A stretch of 64,000 bases of DNA from an uncultured Bacteroidota bacterium (GTDB lineage: Bacteria; Bacteroidota; Bacteroidia; Bacteroidales; WCHB1-69). The notes beneath the pieces were generated by a model. The model had not been told where the DNA came from and ran no database searches. It saw only the letters and a program-made list of their open reading frames with translations. Position 1 is the first letter of the stretch, and every line of letters begins with the position of its first letter. Made by a program: the position numbers and the translations under genes. Below are positions 43,941-54,343 of the stretch, in pieces. The DNA lies in NCBI GenBank assembly GCA_902786595.1, contig CADADB010000008.1, forward strand, positions 42,163 to 106,162, given 5' to 3'.

Positions 43941-44801
43941 CAAATACGATTGCAACACCTTGCACTTGGCATTATGGCGCAGTCGGCGGATGGCTTTTTC
44001 CTTGATCTGGCGTACACGCTCGCGGGAGAGGTCGAACTGCTCCCCGATCTCATCCAGGGTCATGGGGTGTTTGCTGCCCAGACCATAGAACAATTTGAGG
44101 ATTTCCGCCTCGCGTGTCGGCAAAGTATCTATCACAGAGCCGAGTTCTTGTTGTAATGACTGGTATATCAATTCTTTATCAGGAGAAACCGTATCCTCGT
44201 TGCGCAGGACATCGTACATATTGGTATCGTCGTCCGAAGTCAGACTGGCATCCATGGAGAGGTGTTTGGGGGAGTTCTTCATGGAGTCTTTGATTTCCTC
44301 TTCGGTCATGCCCATGCGTTCAGCGATTTCAGAGACCTTGGGCTCGCGCTGGAGTTCTTGTTCCAGAATGCCCATCGTCTTGTAAATCTTGTTGATAACG
44401 CCGACCTTGTTCATGGGAAGACGCACAATACGCGACTGCTCGGCGATGGCCTGCAGGATGGCCTGACGAATCCACCATACCGCGAAGGAGATGAACTTGA
44501 AGCCCTTGGTTTCGTCGAAACGGTGCGCGGCCTTGATTAGTCCGAGGTTGCCCTCATTGATCAGGTCAGACAACGTAATTCCTTGATTCTGATACTGTTT
44601 TGCCACTGACACCACGAAACGCAGATTAGCGTTGGTCAGTTTCTCCAAAGCATCCTCGTCTCCGTTTTTGATACGCCGTGCCAGCTCCGCCTCCTCATCG
44701 GCGGTCAGCAAGGGTACCTTTCCTATATCATGCAAGTATTTGTCCAACGACGGCGTTTCGCTGCGATTGGTCACTTGCTTTGTAATTCTTAATTGTCTCA
44801 T
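43938..44801 (-). CDS. rpoD: Primary sigma factor (RpoD/SigA of Bacteroidetes type)
   Basis: The 287-residue compact primary sigma factor of Bacteroidetes, which recognises TTG/TAnnTTTG promoters like those seen across this window. It lacks region 1.1. Region 1.2 (SLDKYLHDIGKVPLLTADEE), region 2 (NLRFVVSVAKQYQNQGITLS, KFISFAVWWIRQAILQAI), region 3 and region 4 (HPMTLDEIGEQFDLSRERVR) are complete. It is followed by a mixed array zone and asnS. Confidence 0.95.
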   Translation of the reverse strand: MRQLRITKQVTNRSETPSLDKYLHDIGKVPLLTADEEAELARRIKNGDEDALEKLTNANLRFVVSVAKQYQNQGITLSDLINEGNLGLIKAAHRFDETKGFKFISFAVWWIRQAILQAIAEQSRIVRLPMNKVGVINKIYKTMGILEQELQREPKVSEIAERMGMTEEEIKDSMKNSPKHLSMDASLTSDDDTNMYDVLRNEDTVSPDKELIYQSLQQELGSVIDTLPTREAEILKLFYGLGSKHPMTLDEIGEQFDLSRERVRQIKEKAIRRLRHNAKCKVLQSYL

Positions 44802-44872
44802 TTCCAGTAAATAAAGAGCGTTTGTTTTGGCTATAGGATAATGGCTGTTAGCTGTTGGCTATGGCGATGTTT

Positions 44873-44900
44873 CTTGAGACGTTTCAGGAAACGTCTTTAC
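44873..44900. repeat. Degenerate copy of the GTAGAGACGTTTCA palindrome
   Basis: CTTGAGACGTTTCAGGAAAC followed by GTCTTTAC matches the 28-bp palindrome at 19590-19617 at about 24 positions. It lies between rpoD and the DUF3078 gene. Confidence 0.75.
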
Positions 44901-44910
44901 AACATTGACA

Positions 44911-44956
44911 CTATTGCCTGTTGCCTGTTGCCTGTTGCCTATTGCCTATTGCCTAA
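44911..44956 (-). repeat. 7-bp GCAATAG/GCAACAG array after the DUF3078 gene
   Basis: Six units on the minus strand. Half keep TAG (AATAGGC), half read CAG (AACAGGC). Confidence 0.88.
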
Positions 44957-44961
44957 AAAAT

Positions 44962-46014
44962 TTAGAAACTGTAACCGATACCTAAACCAACCACTTCCTT
45001 GAACTGCACGCGGGCGCGGGGACCTTCGTGGTATTTGCGCCATGCCGGACCGTCAATCATCACCTTATCGTAATACTTCAAGGAGGTCATCAAGCTGACA
45101 CTGAACACTTTAAGGAAGTTATAGGTAATCGCAACATCCCAGTCCACATCAAAGTTGCCGAATTTCTGACCGTTCTCTTTGTCATGGATTCTGGCCGTAT
45201 AAGGCGTGAACAAGGTAATGGTGGAAATAATCTTGAGGTTTTTAACCAAAGTATAATTGATACCACCGTTAATACGGAGACCCATGTTCAAACCCACCGC
45301 CTTGTAAGTGCCATCCTCGCGCATCGGCAGACCATAGTTGGCGCGAAGACTCTCCTCCAGACAGGTGGTCATACGACCGGCGACCGGATACACACCGATG
45401 GTGAAGATGTCGTTCGGGCGATACTCAATACCGAGTGCCAAGTCCGTGTAAGAAGGTGAAAGCCATTTTGAAATCAAAGAACGATCCACACGTTCTCCAT
45501 TGGCGTCCACAACAAAGGTTGTGTCAGCATTCCAGATACCATCATCAATATCTTTATAGTTCCAGCCGGGAGCATACTGAGAACGGAAGCTGCCCAGGAG
45601 GGTAAGATACCATTGGGGGTGCATCTGGAAACCGACCTTGGTCGTCAGATTGATTTTGTCGTTGGCTTTTCTCCAACGATATCCTTGCTTATAGTCGTTT
45701 GAGAACATTTCGCCCAATTCCGTGTCCAGATTGGTGTCCCATGTCCATTTGTCTTTCTTGTACGACAACGTCATATTGGCGAAAATGAAGCCCGTCACGT
45801 TGTTGTTACCACCGGCAGCCCAGTTAAAAAGCGCGGTTTGGGCGGCATTAAGGCCGCACACACCGGTGAATTTCCAGTACTTGGCGCTGTCCACCTCGGC
45901 TGATTTCACTTTGGTCTTCAACGCCTCATCGGCAGCCGTTTTCTCATCCACCTGCGCGTTAGCAAAAGAAAAACACAACGCGCCCAATAAAACAAGTAAA
46001 AATCCTTTCTTCAT
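44962..46014 (-). CDS. DUF3078 outer-membrane beta-barrel protein
   Basis: A 350-residue protein with a signal peptide (MKKGFLLVLLGALCFSFANA) and alternating amphipathic strands ending in Phe (VVGLGIGYSF), which is the outer-membrane insertion signal. The N-terminal mature part (AAQTALFNWAAGGNNNVTGF) is the DUF3078 hallmark. Function is not established. It is probably a structural or transport barrel. No promoter box was found in the gap before it. Confidence 0.83.
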   Translation of the reverse strand: MKKGFLLVLLGALCFSFANAQVDEKTAADEALKTKVKSAEVDSAKYWKFTGVCGLNAAQTALFNWAAGGNNNVTGFIFANMTLSYKKDKWTWDTNLDTELGEMFSNDYKQGYRWRKANDKINLTTKVGFQMHPQWYLTLLGSFRSQYAPGWNYKDIDDGIWNADTTFVVDANGERVDRSLISKWLSPSYTDLALGIEYRPNDIFTIGVYPVAGRMTTCLEESLRANYGLPMREDGTYKAVGLNMGLRINGGINYTLVKNLKIISTITLFTPYTARIHDKENGQKFGNFDVDWDVAITYNFLKVFSVSLMTSLKYYDKVMIDGPAWRKYHEGPRARVQFKEVVGLGIGYSF

Positions 46015-46052
46015 AATCTTATAATTTTTGTTAATACTTTCAAATTCTTATA

Positions 46053-46115
46053 TCCTCAGTCTTCAGTCCTCAGTCTTCAGTCTTCAGTCCTCAGTCCAAA
46101 GTCCTCAGTCCTATT
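46053..46115 (-). repeat. 7-bp CTGAGGA/CTGAAGA array after the arginase-fold gene
   Basis: Nine units. The first (AATAGGA) has the gene's TAG stop. Seven have TGA and one (CTTTGGA) has none. Confidence 0.9.
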
Positions 46116-47289
46116 GATTAATCTTATGATAAGTTCGCCACCAGCGGTCGGAGATCTTGTCCTCGCAGGCCAGCTGATAGTCGCGGCGGGAACACGGCAG
46201 ATAATAGTTCTGCACTTGATCCTTTCCTTTCTGATACATCGGGACAATCACCCACCAGCGATCGGACTTCTTGCTGTTAAAGAAGACCATTTCCTCCAAG
46301 GCACCAGTCACTGAAATGTTGAACTGCCTGTAATCGCCTTTGTTCTTAAAGTGCCCTTCACTTTGACGGAAGAGGAATCCTTCGACAAAATACCAAAGGA
46401 TATGGGCGATAAGTTGGGAGGTCTGGTTGTTGAAATCCAGCGTGGGATCATATTCATAGATGCCGAAGGAGGAGAGTTTGTCGCTCAGCCCCACAAACTT
46501 GGCAATCTGGCAGATTTCCTCCCCGTAGAATCCGTTGGAGGAGTTGTGCGGACAACCAGGGGCATCGGGGCGACGAACCGCGGAGATGTCCAGGGACACC
46601 ATATCCGCATTGCGCACAATGGGCTCCACCTCCTCGAGGTTTCTCCGCAGCAGTCCTACCCTATAAGTTTCAAAAAAGAGACTCTCCATCATATTCACCG
46701 ATTCAGGGCTGTTCATGTAGCTCTGAAAACCGATGTTCGCATAGTTCAACAGGAAATTGGGCTGTTGGAGCACCATTTTATTCACATACGCATCCGAGCG
46801 TATCGGTTGGTTCTCGTTGCCCAGGTCAAAACAGGAGTCGATGGACACCACGTTGGCCACTCGCTCCATCATCTCGTAGGCGCGGTAATTGGCGAAAGCG
46901 AGGTCATTGCTGCCTCCCAGAACGACTGGAACGACATTGTTTTCCACAAGATAGGCAATCACCTCTGATACAGCATGATACGTATCCTCCACACTCATTC
47001 CCAAACGAAGGTTCCCCAAGTCGATAATCCGCACATCCTTTCGCCAAGCATAAAGCTGATAGAACTGTCTGCGGATTTCATCAGGGGCCAACGAGCAGGA
47101 CGGGTTCTGCCAGGCATTGCGCACTTCCGGGACCCCCACGATGGCGATATCCGCCTCTTCGATATTCACGGAGGCCTCTGGATTATACATCATCACACGG
47201 TACAACAGTCTGTCCGTCATGGATTCAGCATCAGGGATATGCAACGATGCTATAGATACAGGGTCAAAATACAGTGACAAGTCCATCAT
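46111..47289 (-). CDS. Arginase/formimidoylglutamase-fold protein lacking metal ligands
   Basis: A 392-residue protein of the ureohydrolase (arginase/agmatinase/formimidoylglutamase) fold. The three manganese motifs can be located but are altered: GGSN (125-128) where GGxH is expected, DSCFD (151-155) for DxHxD, and SLDIS (232-236) for SxDxD. Three of six ligands are therefore replaced (His to Asn, His to Cys, Asp to Ser), and hydrolase activity is unlikely. The rest of the fold is intact and long, with a C-terminal extension (KSDRWWVIVPMYQ). It lies 5 bases after topA in the same operon, so a scaffold or regulatory role is possible. The usual annotation formimidoylglutamase should not be taken as function. 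Confidence 0.8.
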   Translation of the reverse strand: MMDLSLYFDPVSIASLHIPDAESMTDRLLYRVMMYNPEASVNIEEADIAIVGVPEVRNAWQNPSCSLAPDEIRRQFYQLYAWRKDVRIIDLGNLRLGMSVEDTYHAVSEVIAYLVENNVVPVVLGGSNDLAFANYRAYEMMERVANVVSIDSCFDLGNENQPIRSDAYVNKMVLQQPNFLLNYANIGFQSYMNSPESVNMMESLFFETYRVGLLRRNLEEVEPIVRNADMVSLDISAVRRPDAPGCPHNSSNGFYGEEICQIAKFVGLSDKLSSFGIYEYDPTLDFNNQTSQLIAHILWYFVEGFLFRQSEGHFKNKGDYRQFNISVTGALEEMVFFNSKKSDRWWVIVPMYQKGKDQVQNYYLPCSRRDYQLACEDKISDRWWRTYHKINQ

Positions 47290-47294
47290 GATGA

Positions 47295-49784
47295 TTATTT
47301 ACGTCTGGCAACACGTTTTTTGGCCGTCGGAGTGGTCTCCTGCATGATTTTGACACAATCCTGATAGGAGAGTTTGTTGGCCATCATATCCTTGGGAATC
47401 TTGAAGTTATCTGTACCATTGGTGATATAAGGCCCATAGCGTCCGTTCATCACTTTCAAATTGGCATCTTCCGGATAGGAAACCAGCACGTTACGAGTCT
47501 CCTTGTTCTGAATAATCTCAATTGCCTGTTCTTCTGTCAGGCCGTCGAGCGTCATATTTTTATCAAGGGTATAATTTTTCCCGTCATATTTAATATAAGG
47601 GCCGTAGCGTCCGGCGGCGGCAAGAATCTCCTTTCCGTCGTAATGGCCAATCAAGTGCGGGGTACGCTCGGCGTTTTTCTTCATCTTGCCTTCCAAAAGC
47701 TCAATGCAGCGTTCCAACGTGATAGAGTAAGGATCATCGGTTTTAGGGATAGACTCGAAGGTGCCATCATAGCGCACGTAAGGGCCGAAACGTCCCACTC
47801 CGACAGTAACCACCTTGCCGTTCCACTCGCCGAGGGTGCGCGGAAGGCGGAACAGGTCCAGGGCCTCCTCCAGTGTGATGGTGTCAATGAATTGGTCGGC
47901 CTGCAGGCGAGCATAGCGGGGTTTCGAGTCGGCGTAAGCTTCGCCGATTTGCACCATAGGGCCGTATTTGCCCAATTTCGCAAAGACCTTTTCGTTGGTT
48001 TTGGGGTCATAGCCCAAAAGCCGTTCACCACTCGCCTTGGTGGAATAGTTGATGGCTGTATCCACCTGCTGGTGGAAATCACCGTAGAATCGGCTCATCA
48101 TATCCTGCCAGTTGGCTTTTCCTTCGGCGATATCGTCAAATTCCTTCTCCACATCGGCCGTAAAGCCGTAGTCCATAATATCTTTGAAGTTTTCCTGGAG
48201 ATAATCGTTCACAATGATGCCCACATCCGTAGGGATGAGTTTGTCTTTCTCATACCCGTATTTCTCCTTCTTTATTTCCTCCTTGACACCGTCTGCCGTC
48301 ATTGTTAGGCAGGAATACTGGCGTTCTTTGCCCTGGCGGGTCGCTTTGCGCACATATTCGCGCTTCTGGATGGTGGAAATGGTAGGAGCGTATGTTGACG
48401 GGCGCCCGATACCGAGTTCCTCCAGCTTCTTCACGAGACTGGCCTCGGTGTAGCGCACAGGCGGCTGCGCGTAACGCTGGGTCGCCGTGATATGCTTGGC
48501 ATTCAGGTCATCACCCACTTCCATAGGCGGCAACATGCCCTTCACTTCCTCGCTTTCCTCGTCCTTTGATTCCGTATATACTTTCAGGAAACCAGGGAAC
48601 AGGATGACCTCACCGGAAGCGATGAACTTCTCGGCACGGCCTTCCACCGGTATGGTGATGGAGGTCTTTTCCGTTTTGGCATCGCTCATCTGGGAGGCAA
48701 TCGTACGTTTCCAGATCAACTCGTAGAGATGCTTGGCGAACGTGTCACCCGGGATGGTCTCACGCGAGATGTCCGTGGGGCGGATGGCCTCGTGGGCTTC
48801 CTGGGCTCCCTTCGTCTTGGTGACATACTTGCGGGTTTTGGCGTAATCTTCGCCATATTTCTCGGCCACCACTTTGTGAGCCACGGCCAGCGCCATGTTC
48901 GAAAGGTTCACAGAGTCGGTACGCATGTAGGTGATGTAACCAGCCTCATAGAGCTGCTGCGCGACCACCATGGTTTTTGACACGGAGAAGCCAAGCTTAC
49001 GGGCTGCCTCCTGTTGCAGCGTGGAGGTGGTGAACGGCGGCGCAGGACTTTTCTTGCCCGGGGTCTTCTCAATAGCGGTAATCTTGAATGACGCCTGACG
49101 GCAGTGCTCCAGGAAGGAGACGGCCTCTTCCTTGGTGGGGAAGCGCTTATTCAGCTCCGCATCGAGTTCTATCTTCTTGTCACGCAACGGGTTGAAAACA
49201 CCATCCACCTTATAGGAGGAGGTGCTGTTGAACTTCTCTATCTCATGCTCCCGTTCCACTATGAGCTTCACCGCCACCGACTGCACACGACCTGCTGAAA
49301 GCGACGGACGGACTTTGCGCCACAAAACAGGGGAAAGCTCGAAACCGACGAGCCGGTCCAGCACACGACGGGCCTGCTGTGCATTTACCAAATCAACGTT
49401 CAAAGAGCGCGGATGAGAAAGTGCCTCCTCAATAGCAGATTTCGTAATTTCATGAAACACAATACGTTTCACCTTCTCAGGATCCATTTTGGTCACCTCC
49501 ATCAGATGCCACGAAATAGCTTCGCCCTCGCGGTCATCATCGGTTGCGAGCCAAATGGTGTCGGCCTCCGCCGCTTTCTTCTTGATGTCGTTAATCAGCG
49601 CTTTCTTGTCATCCAACACCTCGTATTGGGGCTCGAAGTCATGCGCAATGTCAATGCCCATGCCCTTTGCCGGCAGGTCGCGCACATGACCTTTACTGGA
49701 AATCACAGTATAATCTTTCCCGATGAATTTCTGGATAGTTTTCGCTTTCGCCGGAGACTCGACGATGATCAGATTTTTGCTCAT
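47295..49784 (-). CDS. topA: DNA topoisomerase I
   Basis: Relaxes negative supercoils by single-strand breakage. The 829 residues have a TOPRIM domain (LIIVESPAKAKTIQKFIG, ATDDDREGEAISWHL), the cleavage Tyr in GYITYMRTDSVNLS near residue 290, and a C-terminal tail. The zinc ribbons of the E. coli enzyme are replaced by four copies of a glycine/tyrosine repeat (KYGPMVQIG, RFGPYVRYDG, RYGPYIKYDG, RYGPYITNG), as in other Bacteroidetes. The basic end is KKRVARRK. Followed after 5 bases by the arginase-fold gene. Confidence 0.97.
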   Translation of the reverse strand: MSKNLIIVESPAKAKTIQKFIGKDYTVISSKGHVRDLPAKGMGIDIAHDFEPQYEVLDDKKALINDIKKKAAEADTIWLATDDDREGEAISWHLMEVTKMDPEKVKRIVFHEITKSAIEEALSHPRSLNVDLVNAQQARRVLDRLVGFELSPVLWRKVRPSLSAGRVQSVAVKLIVEREHEIEKFNSTSSYKVDGVFNPLRDKKIELDAELNKRFPTKEEAVSFLEHCRQASFKITAIEKTPGKKSPAPPFTTSTLQQEAARKLGFSVSKTMVVAQQLYEAGYITYMRTDSVNLSNMALAVAHKVVAEKYGEDYAKTRKYVTKTKGAQEAHEAIRPTDISRETIPGDTFAKHLYELIWKRTIASQMSDAKTEKTSITIPVEGRAEKFIASGEVILFPGFLKVYTESKDEESEEVKGMLPPMEVGDDLNAKHITATQRYAQPPVRYTEASLVKKLEELGIGRPSTYAPTISTIQKREYVRKATRQGKERQYSCLTMTADGVKEEIKKEKYGYEKDKLIPTDVGIIVNDYLQENFKDIMDYGFTADVEKEFDDIAEGKANWQDMMSRFYGDFHQQVDTAINYSTKASGERLLGYDPKTNEKVFAKLGKYGPMVQIGEAYADSKPRYARLQADQFIDTITLEEALDLFRLPRTLGEWNGKVVTVGVGRFGPYVRYDGTFESIPKTDDPYSITLERCIELLEGKMKKNAERTPHLIGHYDGKEILAAAGRYGPYIKYDGKNYTLDKNMTLDGLTEEQAIEIIQNKETRNVLVSYPEDANLKVMNGRYGPYITNGTDNFKIPKDMMANKLSYQDCVKIMQETTPTAKKRVARRK

Positions 49785-49965
49785 ATATCGGTTTATAGTT
49801 ACTATTAACTGTTTATCGTTTCTTTTTTCGTATTCTTTATTTATGGGTTTATCGTTTTGAGACTTAAGACTTTGGAATTGAGACTTTGTTGGTACACATT
49901 TCTTTTGAACTTTGTTTACAATCTAAATTTTATGTTCATTCATCTATTTTTGTCTATAATCCGTC
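49785..49965. other. Non-coding stretch before topA
   Basis: About 180 bases with no gene seen. It holds scattered heptamer words (GAGACTTAAGACTTTGGAAT, TTGAGACTTTG) and T-rich DNA. No TAnnTTTG box for topA was found on the minus strand. Confidence 0.5.
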
Positions 49966-50028
49966 TCACGTCTCACGTCTCACGTCTTACGTCTCACGTC
50001 TTACGTCTTACGTCTCACGTCCTACGTC
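49966..50028 (-). repeat. 7-bp GACGTRR stop-codon array at the end of ribF
   Basis: Nine units on the minus strand, from the gene outward: GACGTAG, GACGTGA, GACGTAA, GACGTAA, GACGTGA, GACGTAA, then three GACGTGA. The only variable bases interconvert TAG, TGA and TAA. The ribF stop is the TGA of unit two. Confidence 0.95.
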
Positions 50029-50590
50029 TGTATTCGTATCCCAGCATCGCATCCACCGTTTCCCAGTCCTTTTTGAGGATGTGTTCGCGGATGACAGCGG
50101 AGTGCACGCCGGAGGAATGCCACATTTCCTCGGGGATATCAACCACCTGCAAGCCAAGACCTGCGCAAAAGGCCTTGATGTTGTCGTGGTCCCCTCCCCT
50201 TTTGTGACCGAATGCATGATTCGGTCCCATGACCAAAGTATGCGCGTGCAAAACGTCCAAAATCACCTCGCGAATAAACCTCTGATAGTCCATCTGCGAA
50301 AACTCTTCCGTGAACGGTTGTATCACAGCGACATCAATACCATGGTTTTCAATAAGATGCAAATTCTCTTCCAAAGAATTAATGGAAAAGAAACCAGAAT
50401 CGGGGTGCAACACCGTGCGAGGATGAGGGTCAAAAGTGAACACCACGCTGGTGCCATTCACCCGGGCTGCCTGCTCGCGCAGAAAACGCAGGATCCGGGC
50501 ATGACCCAAGTGCACGCCGTCAAAAGCGCCCACAGCCACCACCGGGTTTTCCCATCTAGGCAAGCTCTCTATTCCTTTGTAAACCAACAT
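50015..50590 (-). CDS. ribF: RibF-like FAD synthetase domain, without riboflavin kinase domain
   Basis: The adenylyltransferase half of bacterial RibF, which makes FAD from FMN and ATP. The 191 residues show the nucleotidyl-transferase signature VAVGAFDGVHLGHARIL, the FTFDPHPRTVL motif and GPNHAFGHKRGG, and the end SSGVHSAVIREHILKKDWET. A full RibF is about 310 residues, with a kinase domain after the conserved LG-Y segment. Here the frame stops right after AMLGYEY, and the last residues RRRT come from a heptamer array. So the kinase half is missing, either lost when the array formed or absent from a naturally short paralogue. It lies 21 bases after pheT. Confidence 0.85.
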   Translation of the reverse strand: MLVYKGIESLPRWENPVVAVGAFDGVHLGHARILRFLREQAARVNGTSVVFTFDPHPRTVLHPDSGFFSINSLEENLHLIENHGIDVAVIQPFTEEFSQMDYQRFIREVILDVLHAHTLVMGPNHAFGHKRGGDHDNIKAFCAGLGLQVVDIPEEMWHSSGVHSAVIREHILKKDWETVDAMLGYEYRRRT

Positions 50591-50611
50591 CTCGACAGAA
50601 AAGGTCCCCGC

Positions 50612-53077
50612 TTAACGCAATTTCGCCCCGACTTCGCGTTCGTAGGCCGAAACCAGCTTGTTCATCACCTTGTTGATTTCCTCGTCGGTGAGCGTCTTGT
50701 CGGCGCTCTGCAGCACGAAATTCAAGGCATACGACTTTTTGCCTTCGCCAAGAGCCGCACCCTCATAAACATCGAACAAGTTGACCTGTTTTAACAGTTT
50801 GGAGGCATACTTGAAACCTATCTTTTCCAAAGTATCGTAGGAGACCTCCTTGTCCACCACTAACGCCAAGTCACGACGTACAGCTGGATAAGGATTTATC
50901 GGTGTGTAATTCACTGCATTTTTCCTCAATTCGTTGAGCTTCTCCGCGTCAATTTCAGCATAATAGACCGGCTTCTTCAAGTCAAAGAAACGCAAGATGT
51001 CGGCACGGAGAACACCCACATGAATCGGAGTCACATCGTCCACCTTGTATGAGACATGTTGGGAGAACATTCTGAGCTCGGTATCCGTGACAAGCTGCAC
51101 TTTCTCCATCGGGAAATTGATCTTCACCAAGAAATTATCAATCATATTGCGGAGGTAGAAGAAATCGGCCTCGGCTGACTTGCCTTCCCAATTGTCGTCC
51201 CCCAGCTTGCCCGTGACGAAGAGCGACATCATTTCGCGCTCCTCATAACGAACAGTAACATCGTCACCGACAGTCGATTGTGGATTCAGGTGGTAGGTTT
51301 TGCCAAACTCGAACAGACGAAGATCCGCGGCTTTGTTGTTCACATTCCGCATCACATTCTCCAATCCCGAGAAGAGGAGAGTCTGCCGCATGGCGTTCAG
51401 TTCGCTACTGAGCGGGTTGAGCAGCTTCACTGTCTCGCGCTCGTCCAGAAAATCGAAACGCTGGGCATATTCGGCCTTGGTCAGCGAATTGTTCATCACT
51501 TCATAGAAACCATTGTCCGCCAAATATTTGGAGATGGAAGTCTGCATCTGATACACCGTATCGTTTTGACGCAGGCAGGACATGTCGTATGTCAGAGTGG
51601 TGGGAATCTCAATATTGTTATAGCCATAAATGCGAAGGATTTCTTCGATCAGGTCAATCGGGCGGGTCACGTCGGCCTTGTTCAAGGGCACCGTGACAAT
51701 GATTTTGTCATCCCCAACCGGCTTGACTTCCATATCCAACAACATCAGGATTTTTGTAACTGATTGTTTTTCAATAATCTTTCCCGCCACCTGATTGACT
51801 TGATCATAGTAGAGGGTGATTTGAGCGGGCTCGATCTCGTTGGGATAGCGGTCCAGAATGCTCATCACAGGGTAGCCGCCAGCCAGTTCCAACACCAACT
51901 CCACCGCACGTTTCAAGGCGTACACCGTGATGGACGGGTCGCAGCCGCGTTCATAACGGAACGATGCATCGGTCTTCAAGCCGTGACGTTTCGCGGTTTT
52001 GCGGATGCACACCGGATTGAAGTAAGCGCTCTCCAAGAAGAGGCGTGTGGTGTTCTCCGTGATACCGGAGTGCAGACCTCCATAGACGCCTGCCAGGCAC
52101 ATACCTTCTTTCTCGTTGCAGATCATCAGGTCGTCGGCACTGAGCTTGATCTCGTTGCCGTCAAGAGTAACGAAAGGCGTCCCCTCGGGCAAATTCTTGA
52201 CAATCACCTTATTGCCTTCGATTTTATCGGCATCAAACGCGTGCATGGGTTGTCCCAGCTCAAGCATGATGTATTGAGTGATATCGACAATGTTGTTGAT
52301 CGGGCGTACGCCGACGGATCTGAGCTTTGTCTGCAGCCATTCGGGAGATTCCTGCACCTTGATGTCATCAATCAGCACACCGGAGTAACGGGGACAATCC
52401 TTGGAATTCTCGATAACGATATCGACACGGGAATGCACTCCTGCGACAGGTTGCACCTCTCTGGCGTTGCGGCGCACCAGCGTCGAGCAAGGGATGTCAT
52501 GCTGGGCAAGGGTGGCGAAAAGGTCGCGGGCCACACCGAAGTGACAGATGGCGTCGCAGCGGTTCGGGGTCAACCCGATTTCGAAAATGGTGTCGGCTTC
52601 GACCTTGAAGTAATCCGCCGCCAGGGTGCCGGGCACCGCCTCCTCGGGCAGCACCATGATGCCGTCGTGTGATGTGCCGAGACCGATTTCGTCCTCAGCG
52701 CAAATCATTCCCTCCGAAGGTTCGCCGCGCAACTTGGATTTCTTGATGGTGAAAGACTCCTCGCCATTGTAGAGCACGGTACCGATAGTGGCGACCACCA
52801 CTTTCTGGCCTGCAGCGACATTCGGGGCGCCGCAAACAATGTGCAGCGGTTCCTCGCCGCCTACGTTAACCGTCGTGACATGCAGATGGTCAGAATTGGG
52901 ATGCGCCTCGCAGGTAAGCACCTCACCAATCACCAAGCCACGGAGTCCTCCCTTGACCGTCTCGAACAACTCAATCCCTTCCACTTCCAACCCGCAATCG
53001 GTCAAATAGGCGGCAGTCTCCTCCGCCGTCAAGTTAAATTTCAGCAATTCTTTCAGCCATTTGTAAGAAATCTTCAT
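50612..53077 (-). CDS. pheT: Phenylalanyl-tRNA synthetase beta subunit
   Basis: The beta chain of the alpha2-beta2 PheRS that charges tRNA-Phe and edits mischarged tyrosine. The 821 residues show the N-terminal B1 and tRNA-binding EMAP-like domain (EVLTCEAHPNSDHLHVTTVN), the B3/B4 editing part, the B5 domain, the catalytic-like core (GLKTDASFRYERGCDPSITV) and a C-terminal ferredoxin-fold anticodon-binding domain (YPAVRRDLALVVDKEVS). pheS is not adjacent, as is common in Bacteroidetes. It has its own promoter box. Confidence 0.96.
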   Translation of the reverse strand: MKISYKWLKELLKFNLTAEETAAYLTDCGLEVEGIELFETVKGGLRGLVIGEVLTCEAHPNSDHLHVTTVNVGGEEPLHIVCGAPNVAAGQKVVVATIGTVLYNGEESFTIKKSKLRGEPSEGMICAEDEIGLGTSHDGIMVLPEEAVPGTLAADYFKVEADTIFEIGLTPNRCDAICHFGVARDLFATLAQHDIPCSTLVRRNAREVQPVAGVHSRVDIVIENSKDCPRYSGVLIDDIKVQESPEWLQTKLRSVGVRPINNIVDITQYIMLELGQPMHAFDADKIEGNKVIVKNLPEGTPFVTLDGNEIKLSADDLMICNEKEGMCLAGVYGGLHSGITENTTRLFLESAYFNPVCIRKTAKRHGLKTDASFRYERGCDPSITVYALKRAVELVLELAGGYPVMSILDRYPNEIEPAQITLYYDQVNQVAGKIIEKQSVTKILMLLDMEVKPVGDDKIIVTVPLNKADVTRPIDLIEEILRIYGYNNIEIPTTLTYDMSCLRQNDTVYQMQTSISKYLADNGFYEVMNNSLTKAEYAQRFDFLDERETVKLLNPLSSELNAMRQTLLFSGLENVMRNVNNKAADLRLFEFGKTYHLNPQSTVGDDVTVRYEEREMMSLFVTGKLGDDNWEGKSAEADFFYLRNMIDNFLVKINFPMEKVQLVTDTELRMFSQHVSYKVDDVTPIHVGVLRADILRFFDLKKPVYYAEIDAEKLNELRKNAVNYTPINPYPAVRRDLALVVDKEVSYDTLEKIGFKYASKLLKQVNLFDVYEGAALGEGKKSYALNFVLQSADKTLTDEEINKVMNKLVSAYEREVGAKLR

Positions 53078-53138
53078 ATATCTAACTTTTTAATTATAAA
53101 CAAGTTATCGCAAAATAAGCAAACAAATTTTGCGGCTG

Positions 53139-53146
53139 CAAATATA
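53139..53146 (-). promoter_or_regulatory. -7 promoter box (TATATTTG) for pheT
   Basis: Minus-strand TATATTTGCAGCCGC, about 60 bases before the pheT ATG. Confidence 0.55.
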
Positions 53147-53206
53147 ATATATATAAAGTAGATAACGGTTGTGTTTTGAATTTTTTTTGTTACTTGCTGG
53201 AAGTGT

Positions 53207-53268
53207 GCGGTTTACGATCTGCGGTTTGCGATTTGCGGTTTACGATTTGCGATTTGCGATTTACGGAT
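53207..53268 (-). repeat. 7-bp AAATCGC-type array upstream of pheT
   Basis: Eight units (minus AAATCGC, AAACCGC, AAATCGT, AGATCGT). Only junctions after CGT give TAA or TAG, so this array mostly lacks stops. Confidence 0.88.
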
Positions 53269-53288
53269 GACGAAGATATTAACTCTAC

Positions 53289-54276
<988 letters not shown>

Positions 54277-54287
54277 GATGAAATTAT

Positions 54288-54317
54288 GACTTAGACTTAG
54301 ACTTAAACTTAGACTTA
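54288..54317 (-). repeat. 6-bp TAAGTC array before the radical SAM gene
   Basis: Five units of TAAGTC/TAAGTT on the minus strand, TAA in each, 12 bases before the start. Period 6 gives stops in one frame only. Confidence 0.85.
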
Positions 54318-54343
54318 TGATATGACAGGAGGTGGTTAGATAC

